Below, piece by piece: positions 16,740 to 24,613 of a stretch of DNA of 64,000 nucleotides. Source of the DNA: Kaistia defluvii (GTDB lineage Bacteria; Pseudomonadota; Alphaproteobacteria; Rhizobiales; Kaistiaceae); the NCBI RefSeq assembly GCF_026343955.1, contig NZ_JAPKNI010000001.1:682001-746000 (forward strand), in the 5' to 3' direction. How positions within the stretch are numbered: the first letter of the stretch is position 1; the number at the start of each line of letters is the position of its first letter. Below the pieces are notes generated by a model. That model was not told the DNA's origin. It searched no databases and saw only the letters and a list, made by a program, of their open reading frames with translations. The position numbers and the translations under genes are program-made.

Positions 16740-17021
16740 ATGCGTATTGTCTCGACTCTCGCCCTCGCCGCCCTGTCCCTGCCGCTTCTGGCGGGCGCCG
16801 CCCTTGCCGGCCCCGCCTGCACCAAGGAGCCCAAGTCGGCCTGGATGAGCCAGGAGGCCATGAAGGCCAAGATCGCCGACATGGGCTACCAGAAGATCAA
16901 GACCTTCAAGGTCACGGGCTCGTGCTACGAGATCTATGGCTACGACAAGGCCAACAAGAAGGCCGAGGTCTATTTCAACCCGGTCGACGGCTCCATCGTG
17001 AAGGCCGAGATCGGTGATTGA
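16740..17021 (+). CDS. Secreted PepSY-domain protein
   Basis: A 93-residue protein. A signal peptide (IVSTLALAALSLPLLAGAALAG) is followed by one PepSY-type domain: KSAWMSQEAMKAKIADMGYQKIKTFKVTGSCYEIYGYDKANKKAEVYFNPVDGSIVKAEIGD. The family fold is seen in the MGY-KI-F-V-GSCYEIYG core and the final NPVDG. Single-domain PepSY proteins often precede cytochrome b561-type genes and metal- or redox-responsive two-component systems. Here the gene overlaps the cytochrome gene by 8 bases, so they are co-translated. It may present or sense metal or heme in the periplasm; that is an inference. The start is ATG 16740. Confidence 0.85.
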   Translation: MRIVSTLALAALSLPLLAGAALAGPACTKEPKSAWMSQEAMKAKIADMGYQKIKTFKVTGSCYEIYGYDKANKKAEVYFNPVDGSIVKAEIGD

Positions 17022-17589
17022 TCGCGGCGAGACAAGCGTCTCGTCCGAGGATTTCACGGTCGCCCCGAAAGGGGCGGCCACGATCCGCGTCTGGGACCCG
17101 ATCGTCCGGCTCTTTCACTGGACCGTCGTCACCGCCTGCATCCTCAACCTGTTCGTGCTGGAACCCGGCCACGCGTTGCATCGCGCCGCCGGCTATACGG
17201 TCGCCGCCGCGCTGGCGATCCGCCTGGTGTGGGGTTTCATCGGCACGCGCCATGCCCGCTTCTCCGATTTCTTCCCGACACCCCGCCGGTTGCTGCCCTA
17301 TCTGCGCGCCCTGGTGCAACGCCGCGAGCCACGGCATCTGGGTCACAATCCCGCCGGCGCGGTGATGATGATCCTTCTCATGGTCCTGCTGTCCGGCGTA
17401 TGCTTGACGGGGTGGATGATGGGCCTCGACGCGTTCTGGGGCGAGGACTGGCTGCAGGAAGTGCATGGCACGCTGGCAAATTCCATCATGGTGCTCGCGC
17501 TGTTGCATGCCGCCGCCGCGCTGTTCGAGAGCTTCCGGCATCGCGAGAACCTGGTTTTGTCGATGGTGACGGGTCGCAAGAAGGCATGA
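17014..17589 (+). CDS. Cytochrome b561-family membrane protein
   Basis: A 191-residue di-heme-type membrane protein. Helix 1 carries WDPIVRLFHWTVV (conserved heme His), helix 2 GHALHRAAGYTVAAALAIRLVWG (His and Arg), helix 3 VMMILLMVLLSGVCLTGWMMG, and helix 4 LQEVHGTLANSIMVLALLHAAAAL (two His). Four helices and these histidines fit the bacterial cytochrome b561/Ni-hydrogenase b-subunit fold. It probably moves electrons across the inner membrane, perhaps to the PepSY partner. The GTG start overlaps the PepSY gene by 8 bases, and its stop overlaps the response-regulator ATG as ATGA. Confidence 0.9.
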   Translation: MIDRGETSVSSEDFTVAPKGAATIRVWDPIVRLFHWTVVTACILNLFVLEPGHALHRAAGYTVAAALAIRLVWGFIGTRHARFSDFFPTPRRLLPYLRALVQRREPRHLGHNPAGAVMMILLMVLLSGVCLTGWMMGLDAFWGEDWLQEVHGTLANSIMVLALLHAAAALFESFRHRENLVLSMVTGRKKA

Positions 17590-18266
17590 GGATCCTGCTC
17601 GTCGAAGACAGCCCGCGCCTTCGCGAGCTCCTCATCGAAACCATCCACAAGGCGGAGTGGCGCGTCGACGGCGTCGAAACGGTCGCCGACGCCCGTGCCG
17701 CCATCGCGGTCGCGCCCTATGACCTGCTGCTCGTCGACCTGGGCCTGCCGGATGGCGACGGACTCGATCTGGTCCGGGGCATCCGCGCCGACGGCCACAC
17801 GCTTCCCGTCCTGATCATGACCGCGCGCGGCGCGGTGGATGAACGGATCGCCGGCCTCGACGCCGGCGCGGACGACTATCTAGTCAAGCCGTTCAACCAT
17901 TTCGAGCTGCTGGCGCGCTGCCGCGCGTTGCTCCGACGCGCGCCGGCCCATGTCGCCGACCTGATCGAACTGGGCCATGTCGCCTTCGACCCGACCAGCG
18001 CGGTCCTCTCCTGCGCCGGCGAGCCGGTCGCGCTGTCGCCGCGCGAGCGCTCGGTGCTGGCCGTGCTGCTGCGCAACGCTGGCGCCGTCGTGCCCAAGGA
18101 GCGGATCGAAGCGAAGCTCTCCGAATTCGGCGATGAACTCTCCGCCAATGCCATCGAGCTTGCCATATCGAGGCTTCGCAAGCGCCTGGAAGGGATCGAG
18201 GCCGGCCTGGCGATCGAGACGGTGCGCGGCGCCGGCTATCTCCTGCGGGACCTCACCCATGGCTGA
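17586..18266 (+). CDS. OmpR/PhoB-family response regulator
   Basis: A 226-residue regulator. Receiver domain residues 1-115: the acidic pair is in LLVEDSPRLR, the phosphorylated Asp51 lies in LLLVDLGLPDGDGLD, and the switch residues are in MTAR and VKPF. The C-terminal winged helix (about 128-223) has LSPRERSVLAVLLRNAGAVVPKERIEAKL, NAIELAISRLRKRLEG and the wing VRGAGYLL. Its ATG overlaps the cytochrome stop by 4 bases, and its stop overlaps the kinase start by 8 bases, so all four genes form one tightly coupled unit. By sequence it is close to the QseB/PmrA/BasR group, which often answers metal ions. Confidence 0.93.
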   Translation: MRILLVEDSPRLRELLIETIHKAEWRVDGVETVADARAAIAVAPYDLLLVDLGLPDGDGLDLVRGIRADGHTLPVLIMTARGAVDERIAGLDAGADDYLVKPFNHFELLARCRALLRRAPAHVADLIELGHVAFDPTSAVLSCAGEPVALSPRERSVLAVLLRNAGAVVPKERIEAKLSEFGDELSANAIELAISRLRKRLEGIEAGLAIETVRGAGYLLRDLTHG

Positions 18267-19626
18267 GCGGGCGGCGCGTCGGCCGGGCCTGGTTGCGACG
18301 ATCGCCTGGGGCATCGTCTTCTTCGCCGTCGTCGCGATGGCGGCGCAACTCGTCATCGTCTTCGCCGACTATTATTTCGACGATTCCGAGCTCGGCTCGC
18401 TGATGATCGAGCGCGAAACGGCGCTGCTGGCGCAAGGCATCTCCCGGCAGGATGGGCGGTGGCGCTTCGAACTGCCGGAATCGGACGGAGGGTTCGGCCC
18501 CGACAGCCCGACCCGCGTCGCGCGCATCCGCACTGCCGATGGCACGCGGATCTTCTCCAATTGCGGCGACCAGTGCCGGGAGCACCTGCTACCCGAAGAG
18601 ATCGATCCACCGGATCGCTGGACGCGGCTTCTGAGCCAGGGCAAGCCGATTGCCGTGGCGGGCGGGCGGTCCGTCCGGATCGACGGCCAGCAGGTCATCA
18701 TCGAGATCGCGATCCTCGACAGGAACGAAGCGGTCATGTGGCGGGCACTGGGCCACGAATTCGCCGATCACCTCGCCATCCCGATGCTGCTGCAGCTGGT
18801 GCTGGTCCTGGGCGGTTCCCTCGTCTCGACCTGGCTCGCGCTGCGGCCGGTCAAGGCGGCGGCGCGGCAGGCGGGAGCCATCGACCCGCTCGACCCGGAG
18901 CACAAGATCGACATCAGCCAGATGCCGAGGGAGGTCGCGGAACTGGGCGCAGCCGTCAATCGCTCGCTGGCGCGGATCGGACGGCTCATGCGCGAGCAGA
19001 AGCTGTTCACCACCGCCGTCGCGCATGAGATCCGGACACCGCTCGCCATGCTGCAACTCGAGCTCGGCCAGATCGACAGTCCCCGCGCCCGGCGCATGGA
19101 AAAGGACGTCGAGGGCCTGGCCCGGTTTGTCGGCCAGATCACCGCGCTCGGCCGTCTGGAGGCGATCGAGCGAAAGGGCTTCAAGCCGATCGACCTGGCC
19201 CGGCTTGGCAGGGGCGTCGTGGCCTCCATGGGACCCTGGGTCTACGATCATGCGCACGCGATCGCCTTCGTCGAAAGGGAGGCCGGGACCATGATGGGAG
19301 ATCGCGGGCTCCTGGAGGACGCCCTGATGAACCTCATCACCAACGCCGTCACGCACACGCCGCCCGGCACCGAGATCGAGCTCTGCGCCGGCCCGGGTTC
19401 CCGGATCGCGGTGGTCGACAAGGCGGGTCTCTACCACGCCACGGCCAGCGACGAGGCGCCGATGGCCAAGGCCGGCGACAGCCTCGGCATGGGCCTCGAG
19501 ATCGTCAAGCGAATCGCCGCCCTGCATGACGGGCGGTTCGCGATTTCGGCCGATCCGGCGATCGGCACGATGGCCGTGCTGACATTCCCGCCGCTGGCCC
19601 CCGAACCCATGAACCCCGTACCATGA
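18259..19626 (+). CDS. Two-component sensor histidine kinase
   Basis: A 455-residue inner-membrane kinase. Helix 1 is about residues 10-36, then comes a periplasmic sensor of about 135 residues including a CGDQC motif (two Cys three residues apart), then helix 2 about 172-193 (LLQLVLVLGGSLVSTWLAL). A short linker leads to the dimerisation helix with phospho-acceptor His256 (FTTAVAHEIRTPLAML). The ATPase domain has the N-box NLITNAVTHT and a degenerate G1 (AVVDKAG instead of the usual DxGxG), then GDSLGMGLEIVKRIA. The altered G1 box may lower ATP affinity. The start ATG 18259 overlaps the regulator stop. The CxxxC pair in the sensor could bind metal or respond to redox state. Confidence 0.9.
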   Translation: MAERAARRPGLVATIAWGIVFFAVVAMAAQLVIVFADYYFDDSELGSLMIERETALLAQGISRQDGRWRFELPESDGGFGPDSPTRVARIRTADGTRIFSNCGDQCREHLLPEEIDPPDRWTRLLSQGKPIAVAGGRSVRIDGQQVIIEIAILDRNEAVMWRALGHEFADHLAIPMLLQLVLVLGGSLVSTWLALRPVKAAARQAGAIDPLDPEHKIDISQMPREVAELGAAVNRSLARIGRLMREQKLFTTAVAHEIRTPLAMLQLELGQIDSPRARRMEKDVEGLARFVGQITALGRLEAIERKGFKPIDLARLGRGVVASMGPWVYDHAHAIAFVEREAGTMMGDRGLLEDALMNLITNAVTHTPPGTEIELCAGPGSRIAVVDKAGLYHATASDEAPMAKAGDSLGMGLEIVKRIAALHDGRFAISADPAIGTMAVLTFPPLAPEPMNPVP

Positions 19627-19660
19627 ACCCCGCTTCCCTCCCGCATTCAGGAAACCAAAG

Positions 19661-20362
19661 ATGCCGCGTCATTTGACCCACCGGGAAAACCATCTGGTCC
19701 ATCGCATCGGCTGGCTCAGGGCGGCCGTGCTCGGGGCCAATGACGGCATCCTCTCGACCTCCAGCCTGATCGTGGGCGTGGCCGCGGCGGCGTCCGGGCC
19801 GAGCGAGATCCTGCTGGCCGGCATCGCCGGCTTGGTGGCGGGCGCCATGTCGATGGCCGCCGGGGAGTATGTGTCGGTAAGTTCGCAGGCCGACACGGAA
19901 AACGCCGATCTTGACCGGGAACGCGCGGAACTGGCGACCGATATCGAGGCCGAGCGACAGGAACTCGCCCAGATCTACGAGCAGAGAGGACTGGACAGCG
20001 CTCTCGCCCGCCAGGTGGCCGAGCAGCTGATGGCAAAGGATGCGCTCGGCGCGCATGCCCGCGACGAGCTCGGCATTTCCGAGATCACCACGGCCCGTCC
20101 CATTCAGGCGGCGATGGCCTCGGCCGCGACCTTCTCCATCGGCGCACTGATGCCGCTGCTGACGGCGCTGATCGCCCCGGCTTCCTGGGTGGTGCCGGCG
20201 GTGTCGATCGCCTCGCTCGCCTTTCTGGCCTTGCTGGGCGCCATCGGCGCCAAGGCGGGTGGCGCGAATGTGCTGAAAGCCACGATCCGCATGACCTTCT
20301 GGGGCGCGATCGCCATGGCGATCACCGCCGGCATCGGCGCGGCCTTCGGCACGGTCGTCTGA
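19661..20362 (+). CDS. VIT/CCC1-family iron or manganese transporter
   Basis: A 233-residue membrane transporter of the vacuolar iron transporter family. N-terminal ENHLVHRIGWLRAAVLGANDGILSTSSLIVGVAAA carries the conserved GANDGI motif. The second helix is AGLVAGAMSMAAGEYVSVSSQADTE, with the conserved SMAAGEYVS; a charged cytoplasmic helix (DLDRERAELATDIEAERQELAQIYEQRG) forms the metal-binding domain, followed by three C-terminal helices. It exports Fe2+ or Mn2+ from the cytosol by proton exchange. It lies 34 bases after the kinase gene on the same strand, so the upstream PepSY/cytochrome/two-component unit may be concerned with the same metal. Confidence 0.93.
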   Translation: MPRHLTHRENHLVHRIGWLRAAVLGANDGILSTSSLIVGVAAAASGPSEILLAGIAGLVAGAMSMAAGEYVSVSSQADTENADLDRERAELATDIEAERQELAQIYEQRGLDSALARQVAEQLMAKDALGAHARDELGISEITTARPIQAAMASAATFSIGALMPLLTALIAPASWVVPAVSIASLAFLALLGAIGAKAGGANVLKATIRMTFWGAIAMAITAGIGAAFGTVV

Positions 20363-20519
20363 CGCGCCGTCGCGTTCAAGAGAGGAAACACCCGAGCGGC
20401 AACGCGGCACCGGGGCGGCCAAACTCCGCCTCCCCGGTCCCAAGTCAGGCTTGAAACGTCCCCCTCCCCCCGACCCGGGTTCGCCCATTTTCTTTGACCG
20501 GCTGCACAGGCTCTGATAC

Positions 20520-20535
20520 TAAGGCATATGCCTTA
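20520..20535. promoter_or_regulatory. 16-bp perfect palindrome centred on the ArsR start codon
   Basis: TAAGGCATATGCCTTA is a perfect inverted repeat, and its centre coincides with the first base of the ArsR ATG (20528). A bound protein would block both the transcription start region and early translation, so this looks like an autoregulatory operator for the ArsR-family protein. Confidence 0.62.
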
Positions 20536-20884
20536 CCATTCATCGCCACTCGATCTCGCCTTTCACGCGCTCAGTGACCCGACCCGCCGCGCCGTGGTCT
20601 CGCGGCTGGCCGAGGGCGAGGTGCAGGTCAGCGCGCTGGCAGAGCCTTTCGACATGGCGCTGCCTTCCTTCGTCCAGCATCTCAAGGTGCTGGAGGACTG
20701 TGGCCTGATCGCCAGCGAGAAGCGCGGCCGCAGCCGCTGGTGCCGGCTGGTGCAGCCGCGCTTCGAAGAGGCGGCGGACTGGATGGAAGCGGAACGGCGA
20801 CGCTGGGCCCAGCGGCTGGATCGGCTGGAAGCCTATTTGGACAAGAGGGAGGCGGAGGATGAAGGACATGGAAAGTCTGTTTGA
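20528..20884 (+). CDS. ArsR-family transcriptional regulator
   Basis: A 118-residue winged-helix repressor: ALSDPTRRAVVSRLAEGEVQVSALAEPFDMALPSFVQHLKVLEDCGLIASEKRGRSRWCRL, about residues 10-75, with the recognition helix PSFVQHLKVLE. There is no CxC metal site of the arsenic/cadmium sensors. The subgroup that precedes AHSA1/SRPBCC genes is usually not metal-dependent. It overlaps the AHSA1 gene by 26 bases, so the two form one operon. A 16-bp palindrome covers its start codon and probably serves autorepression. Confidence 0.92.
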   Translation: MPYHSSPLDLAFHALSDPTRRAVVSRLAEGEVQVSALAEPFDMALPSFVQHLKVLEDCGLIASEKRGRSRWCRLVQPRFEEAADWMEAERRRWAQRLDRLEAYLDKREAEDEGHGKSV

Positions 20885-21347
20885 GACCTGGTCGCTCGAC
20901 CGCGAGATCGTGCTGGTGAAGCTTCTCGATCACCCGCGCGAAAAGGTCTTCGCCGCCTGGATGGACCCCGACGCCTTGGCCGAGTGGTATGGCCCGGCCG
21001 GCCTCCGCATCGAAAGCCACGAGGCCGACATTCGCGAGGGCGGGCTCTGGCGGTTCGACATGGTCGGCATGTTCGAGGGCCGCGAGCAGCGCTTCCCCAA
21101 CCTGATGCGCTTTCTCGAGATCGTGCCGAACGAGCGGATCGTGATGGACTATGGCACGCCCGCCGCCGACGATCCCGAGCGTTTCCGCGTCACGGTGACG
21201 TTCGACGAACAGTCCGACGGCAAGACGGTCCTGACCTTGCGCCAGCTGCATCCGAGCGCCCAGCGGCGGCGGGAGGTCATCGGTTTCGGCGCGGTGGAAT
21301 ATGGGCTGCAGACGCTGGACGGGCTCGCTGCCTGGCTGGACAGATGA
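20859..21347 (+). CDS. SRPBCC/AHSA1-domain protein
   Basis: A 162-residue protein with the START-like SRPBCC fold of the AHSA1 group: IVLVKLLDHPREKVFAAWMDPDALAEWYGPAGLRIESHEADIREGGLWRFDMVGM, then FLEIVPNERIVMDYGT, VTVTFDEQSDGKTVLTLRQLHPS and a C-terminal helix ending TLDGLAAWLDR. The family forms a hydrophobic ligand pocket; bacterial members of ArsR/AHSA1 pairs have no settled function. It overlaps the ArsR gene by 26 bases; the start at 20859 (ATGAAGGAC) could instead be the ATG three codons later. Confidence 0.9.
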   Translation: MKDMESLFETWSLDREIVLVKLLDHPREKVFAAWMDPDALAEWYGPAGLRIESHEADIREGGLWRFDMVGMFEGREQRFPNLMRFLEIVPNERIVMDYGTPAADDPERFRVTVTFDEQSDGKTVLTLRQLHPSAQRRREVIGFGAVEYGLQTLDGLAAWLDR

Positions 21348-21535
21348 ACTGGACAGATGAATCTGTCACGAGGGAAAGACCGTCGGCGCGGCGCGACCCT
21401 TTTGCAACGCTGGGCCACGGCATGACCACGCAGCGACACGCTGTGTTTGCCAATCGAGCGGTTTGACGGCAATGTTGGTGCGGCAAGATTTTCGCTGCTG
21501 TGCGCCGAAGTCTTTCGGGGGGCGGGCAACAGGAC

Positions 21536-22264
21536 ATGGGACACTCCGACATCATGATCATGGACCGTATGTTTGCCGGTAGCGACGCGCTGCCTGAGGA
21601 AGCTCTGCCCGAAGCCAGGCCCGGGCAGCTCAACCGCCGATCGTTTCTGGTAGGTTCCGCGCTCGGTCTGGGCACGCTGGGTCTGGCCGGTTGCGCATCG
21701 TCGGGCGGCATGAGCCACGCCGAGGCGGTGCGGGCCTACGGGCCGGTGCCCGACGACAAATTCCCGATCGCCGCCGTGGATATCAGCAAGGTCGATCCGA
21801 AGTACTATCGCCGCACCGTGCGCTATCCCAGCAAGGAAGCGCCGGGCACGATCATCATCGATCCCGGCAAGCATTATGTTTACCGCATCGAGGGCGACGG
21901 AAATGCCACCCGCTACGGCGCCAATGTCGGCCGCGAGGGCTTCCTGTGGAGCGGCGAGGCCTATGTCGGGCGCAAGGCAGAATGGCCGACCTGGACGCCG
22001 CCCAAGGAGATGATCGCACGCCAGCCGGAGGCCGCCAAATATGCCGGCGGCATGCCCGGAGGCCCCGACAATCCGCTCGGCGCGCGCACGCTCTATCTCT
22101 ATCAGGACGGCAAATACACGCTCTACACGATCTACAGCACCCGCGTGGCCCGCTCGATCGGGACGGGCGTGACCAGCGGCTGCACGGGCCTGCTGACCCA
22201 GGACATGCTCGACCTCTATGCGCGCACCCCCGTCAACACCAAGGTGCTCGTCCTGCCGGCCTAG
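21536..22264 (+). CDS. L,D-transpeptidase (YkuD) lipoprotein with altered active-site motif
   Basis: A 242-residue exported protein. The N-terminus has a twin-arginine motif (NRRSFLVGSALGLGTLGLAGC) that ends in a lipobox Cys, so it is probably a Tat-exported lipoprotein. The YkuD domain runs from about residue 100 to the end: GTIIIDPGKHYVYRIEG, then RTLYLYQDGKYTLYTIYSTRVARSIGTGVTSGCTGLLTQDMLDLY. The catalytic Cys216 is present in SGCTG. The usual preceding HGT is YST and the usual Arg after GC(I/H) is Gly, so two conserved residues differ. The family cross-links peptidoglycan or attaches outer-membrane proteins. A GTG at 21500 is an alternative start. Activity is uncertain. Confidence 0.85.
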   Translation: MGHSDIMIMDRMFAGSDALPEEALPEARPGQLNRRSFLVGSALGLGTLGLAGCASSGGMSHAEAVRAYGPVPDDKFPIAAVDISKVDPKYYRRTVRYPSKEAPGTIIIDPGKHYVYRIEGDGNATRYGANVGREGFLWSGEAYVGRKAEWPTWTPPKEMIARQPEAAKYAGGMPGGPDNPLGARTLYLYQDGKYTLYTIYSTRVARSIGTGVTSGCTGLLTQDMLDLYARTPVNTKVLVLPA

Positions 22265-22453
22265 GCAGGCACGTCCTCCCGGCTGCGCGGACGCCCTGCG
22301 AGGCTCGCGGAAGCCGCGATCCGGCGCGCCGGAAGAGGCGGCGCTCCGCTGGCGCGTTGTCCAGCCCGGCGCCGGCTTGGACGGCGCCGGGCTCGCCACG
22401 TGTGGTTGCCGCCCGCGCGGCGGGTCTCCCTACGGCCATCCCCGCCGGCAGCG

Positions 22454-24202
22454 TCACGAACCGATATCGAGCCCGGCCTTCTGGAGCGAGTCGAGAAAGC
22501 GCGCCGCATCCTCGGCGCGCGTGAAACGCTCGGAGGTTTCCCGGCGGACGTTTTGCACCAGGGACGGCGCGTCCCGCTTCAGCCAGGCGACCTCGCGGGC
22601 GGCATCGGCCGTTTGCCCGGCCTCGATGAATATGGCGGCGGCGATCGCGTGGTAGATCGCGTTCTTGGGGGCCGTCGTGCGGGTGATCCAGGTCGCCGCC
22701 TCCCCATAATCACCCTTGAAATAAGCGCATAGCGCGAGCGCGGATTCGAAATAGGCGAACGGTCCGGGATTTCTTTCCCGTGCCTCGACGACCATCGGAC
22801 ACCCCTCCTTCCAATTGCCCGAAAGGGCCAGTCGATAGCCGTATTCCCCCATCAGCTCCGTATCGTTCGGATTGATTTCCAGGGCCCGCTTGCCAACGGC
22901 CAGGCCGGCGGCCGGCTGCTTGACGAAGAACAGCGCGAACATCTCCGCCTGCAATCCGCGCACATTCAAAGGGTCCAGTTCGACCGCCTGCCGGGCCTCG
23001 GACAGCGCCTGCTCGATCGCCGCCGTCGATTTCTCGCGATCGAAGGGATAGAGGAAACGGACCTGATCGATCCTGGCTTGCGAGAGCAGCCCCCAGGCGG
23101 TCGCGTAGTCGGGGAAGCGCTTCACCGCGTTTTCCAGGCACGCCAGCACAGCCGGCAGCCGCGTCTGGTCCAGATTGGCGCGATAGGCATAGTAGGAAAG
23201 CGTGCAGGCATAGGCGTCCCAGTCGCCTGTCAAAGGCGGCCGGTGGCGCCCGGAATCGGCTTCATAGATGACGCCATAGGGCTGGCCGACCGCGGTCGCC
23301 ACCCGGCGGGCCAGATCCGCCTCGATCGCCAGTCCCCGCGCCGGGTCATAGGGCGCCTCATAGGTCCTGGCCCAGAGCACGCTGACGTCCTGCGCGTCGA
23401 GCACGCGCGCCTGCAGGCGGAGCTTGTCTTCGGTGACGCTGACCGCGCCCATCAGGACATAGCGGGAGCCGTGGTCCGCTCCGTCGCGCTCTCCCTGGAC
23501 CGTGACGATATCCTTGAACTTGGTCAGCTGGTTGAGGACCTCCTGCGTCAGGCCATTGGCGACGGCCGAAGCGGCATCCGTTCGGGACAGGTCCTCGAAC
23601 GGCCGGACCAGCAGGCGTGGAACGGCGGGCACGGAGGTCGCGCTCCGCCACGGTGCCCAGCCCGAGGCAGACAGCGCCACGGCCATGACGACGCCGGCAC
23701 AGAGGCCCACGACGAGCGTCGCCGGCCACCATCGCCGCGAGCCCGGCGGCGCTGCGGATTGGGCAGCCAGGTCGGGCCGCCGGGGCTCGAATGCCGGAAC
23801 ATAGCCTCCCTTCGGGATGGAGATCACGATCGGATCTTCCGCCCCGGCGCGCTCATAATACTGCTCGAGCGCCCGGCGCAGCCGCACGGCTTCCAGCCGC
23901 ACGATCGGATCGGCATGCGCATCGAAATCCGCGCCACGGCCGAACACGTCGGTCGCGATCACAAAAGCCTTGATGCGGTCGGCCCTGCCGGCCAGCGTCT
24001 CGTCGACGACATAGCCGAGAAATCGGCGCGACCGGGGCGTCGCGTCGAATTTCGCGCTCCCGAGGATCCTGGCGAGCGCATCCCGGATGGCATCGGGCGT
24101 CGGGTCGCAGCCCTCCGCAGCCAACGCACTGTCTCCGGGCGCCGGCTGGGTCTCTCCTGCCGCTGCCGGACCGGTTCGAAGCGCTGCAAACCACCCCCGC
24201 AT
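22454..24202 (-). CDS. Membrane-anchored TPR protein with TolB/FlgO-like domain
   Basis: A 582-residue protein. The N-terminal cytoplasmic domain (about residues 30-130) has DALARILGSAKFDATPRSRRFLGYVVDETLAGRADRIKAFVIATDVFGRGADFDAHADPIVRLEAVRLRRALEQYY and IPKGGYVPAF, a module common in rhizobial regulators and adenylate-cyclase-like proteins. A single membrane helix follows (WWPATLVVGLCAGVVMAVALSA). Beyond it is a TolB/FlgO-like domain (RLLVRPFEDLSRTDAASAVANGLTQEVLNQLTKF) and then several TPR-type helical repeats to the C-terminus (AVELDPLNVRGLQAEMFAL, ALEINPNDTELMGEYGY). There is no catalytic cyclase domain. I chose ATG 24202; a much longer upstream reading is not supported. The function is unknown, probably signalling or scaffolding. 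Confidence 0.82.
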   Translation of the reverse strand: MRGWFAALRTGPAAAGETQPAPGDSALAAEGCDPTPDAIRDALARILGSAKFDATPRSRRFLGYVVDETLAGRADRIKAFVIATDVFGRGADFDAHADPIVRLEAVRLRRALEQYYERAGAEDPIVISIPKGGYVPAFEPRRPDLAAQSAAPPGSRRWWPATLVVGLCAGVVMAVALSASGWAPWRSATSVPAVPRLLVRPFEDLSRTDAASAVANGLTQEVLNQLTKFKDIVTVQGERDGADHGSRYVLMGAVSVTEDKLRLQARVLDAQDVSVLWARTYEAPYDPARGLAIEADLARRVATAVGQPYGVIYEADSGRHRPPLTGDWDAYACTLSYYAYRANLDQTRLPAVLACLENAVKRFPDYATAWGLLSQARIDQVRFLYPFDREKSTAAIEQALSEARQAVELDPLNVRGLQAEMFALFFVKQPAAGLAVGKRALEINPNDTELMGEYGYRLALSGNWKEGCPMVVEARERNPGPFAYFESALALCAYFKGDYGEAATWITRTTAPKNAIYHAIAAAIFIEAGQTADAAREVAWLKRDAPSLVQNVRRETSERFTRAEDAARFLDSLQKAGLDIGS

Positions 24203-24436
24203 CGCGTCGCCTACCCCCCAAATGCTGCGTAACCTTACGCTACGAAACAGCCTCCGCACTCTATAGCTGCATTTCGGTGCTGGGAAGGACGGTGCGGCAT
24301 CTGGATTTTTCCCCAGCCCGGGAAGTCCCACGCTGCCGGCGCACGGCCAGATTGCGCGATGGCGCGCGGGTTCAGCAGGAAGGGTCGGCGGCGTGCGACG
24401 CACCCGTCCCTCCATCAACCGGAGAGGAGTTCGGAC

Positions 24437-24571
24437 ATGAAGACCGCATGGGCTCTCGTCGTTTGCGCTTTCGTCCTGGCGGCTTGCCAAAGCAGCCAGT
24501 CGTCCACGGGAGGGCTTTCGACGTGCCAATCCACCGGAGCGGGCGGCACGACGGATGTGATCTGCCCCTGA
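24437..24571 (+). CDS. Small lipoprotein
   Basis: A 44-residue product from ATG 24437, with a strong ribosome site (GGAGAGGAG at 24421). It has a short signal sequence and lipobox (MKTAWALVVCAFVLAACQSSQ), followed by about 28 residues rich in Ser, Thr and Gly with two more Cys. It is a probable outer-membrane or periplasmic lipoprotein of unknown role, first in a run of small same-strand genes. Confidence 0.68.
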   Translation: MKTAWALVVCAFVLAACQSSQSSTGGLSTCQSTGAGGTTDVICP

Positions 24572-24613
24572 GCCCCGCGCCCCCAGGGAACGACGGGCGG
24601 ACTGGAGTTCAAC

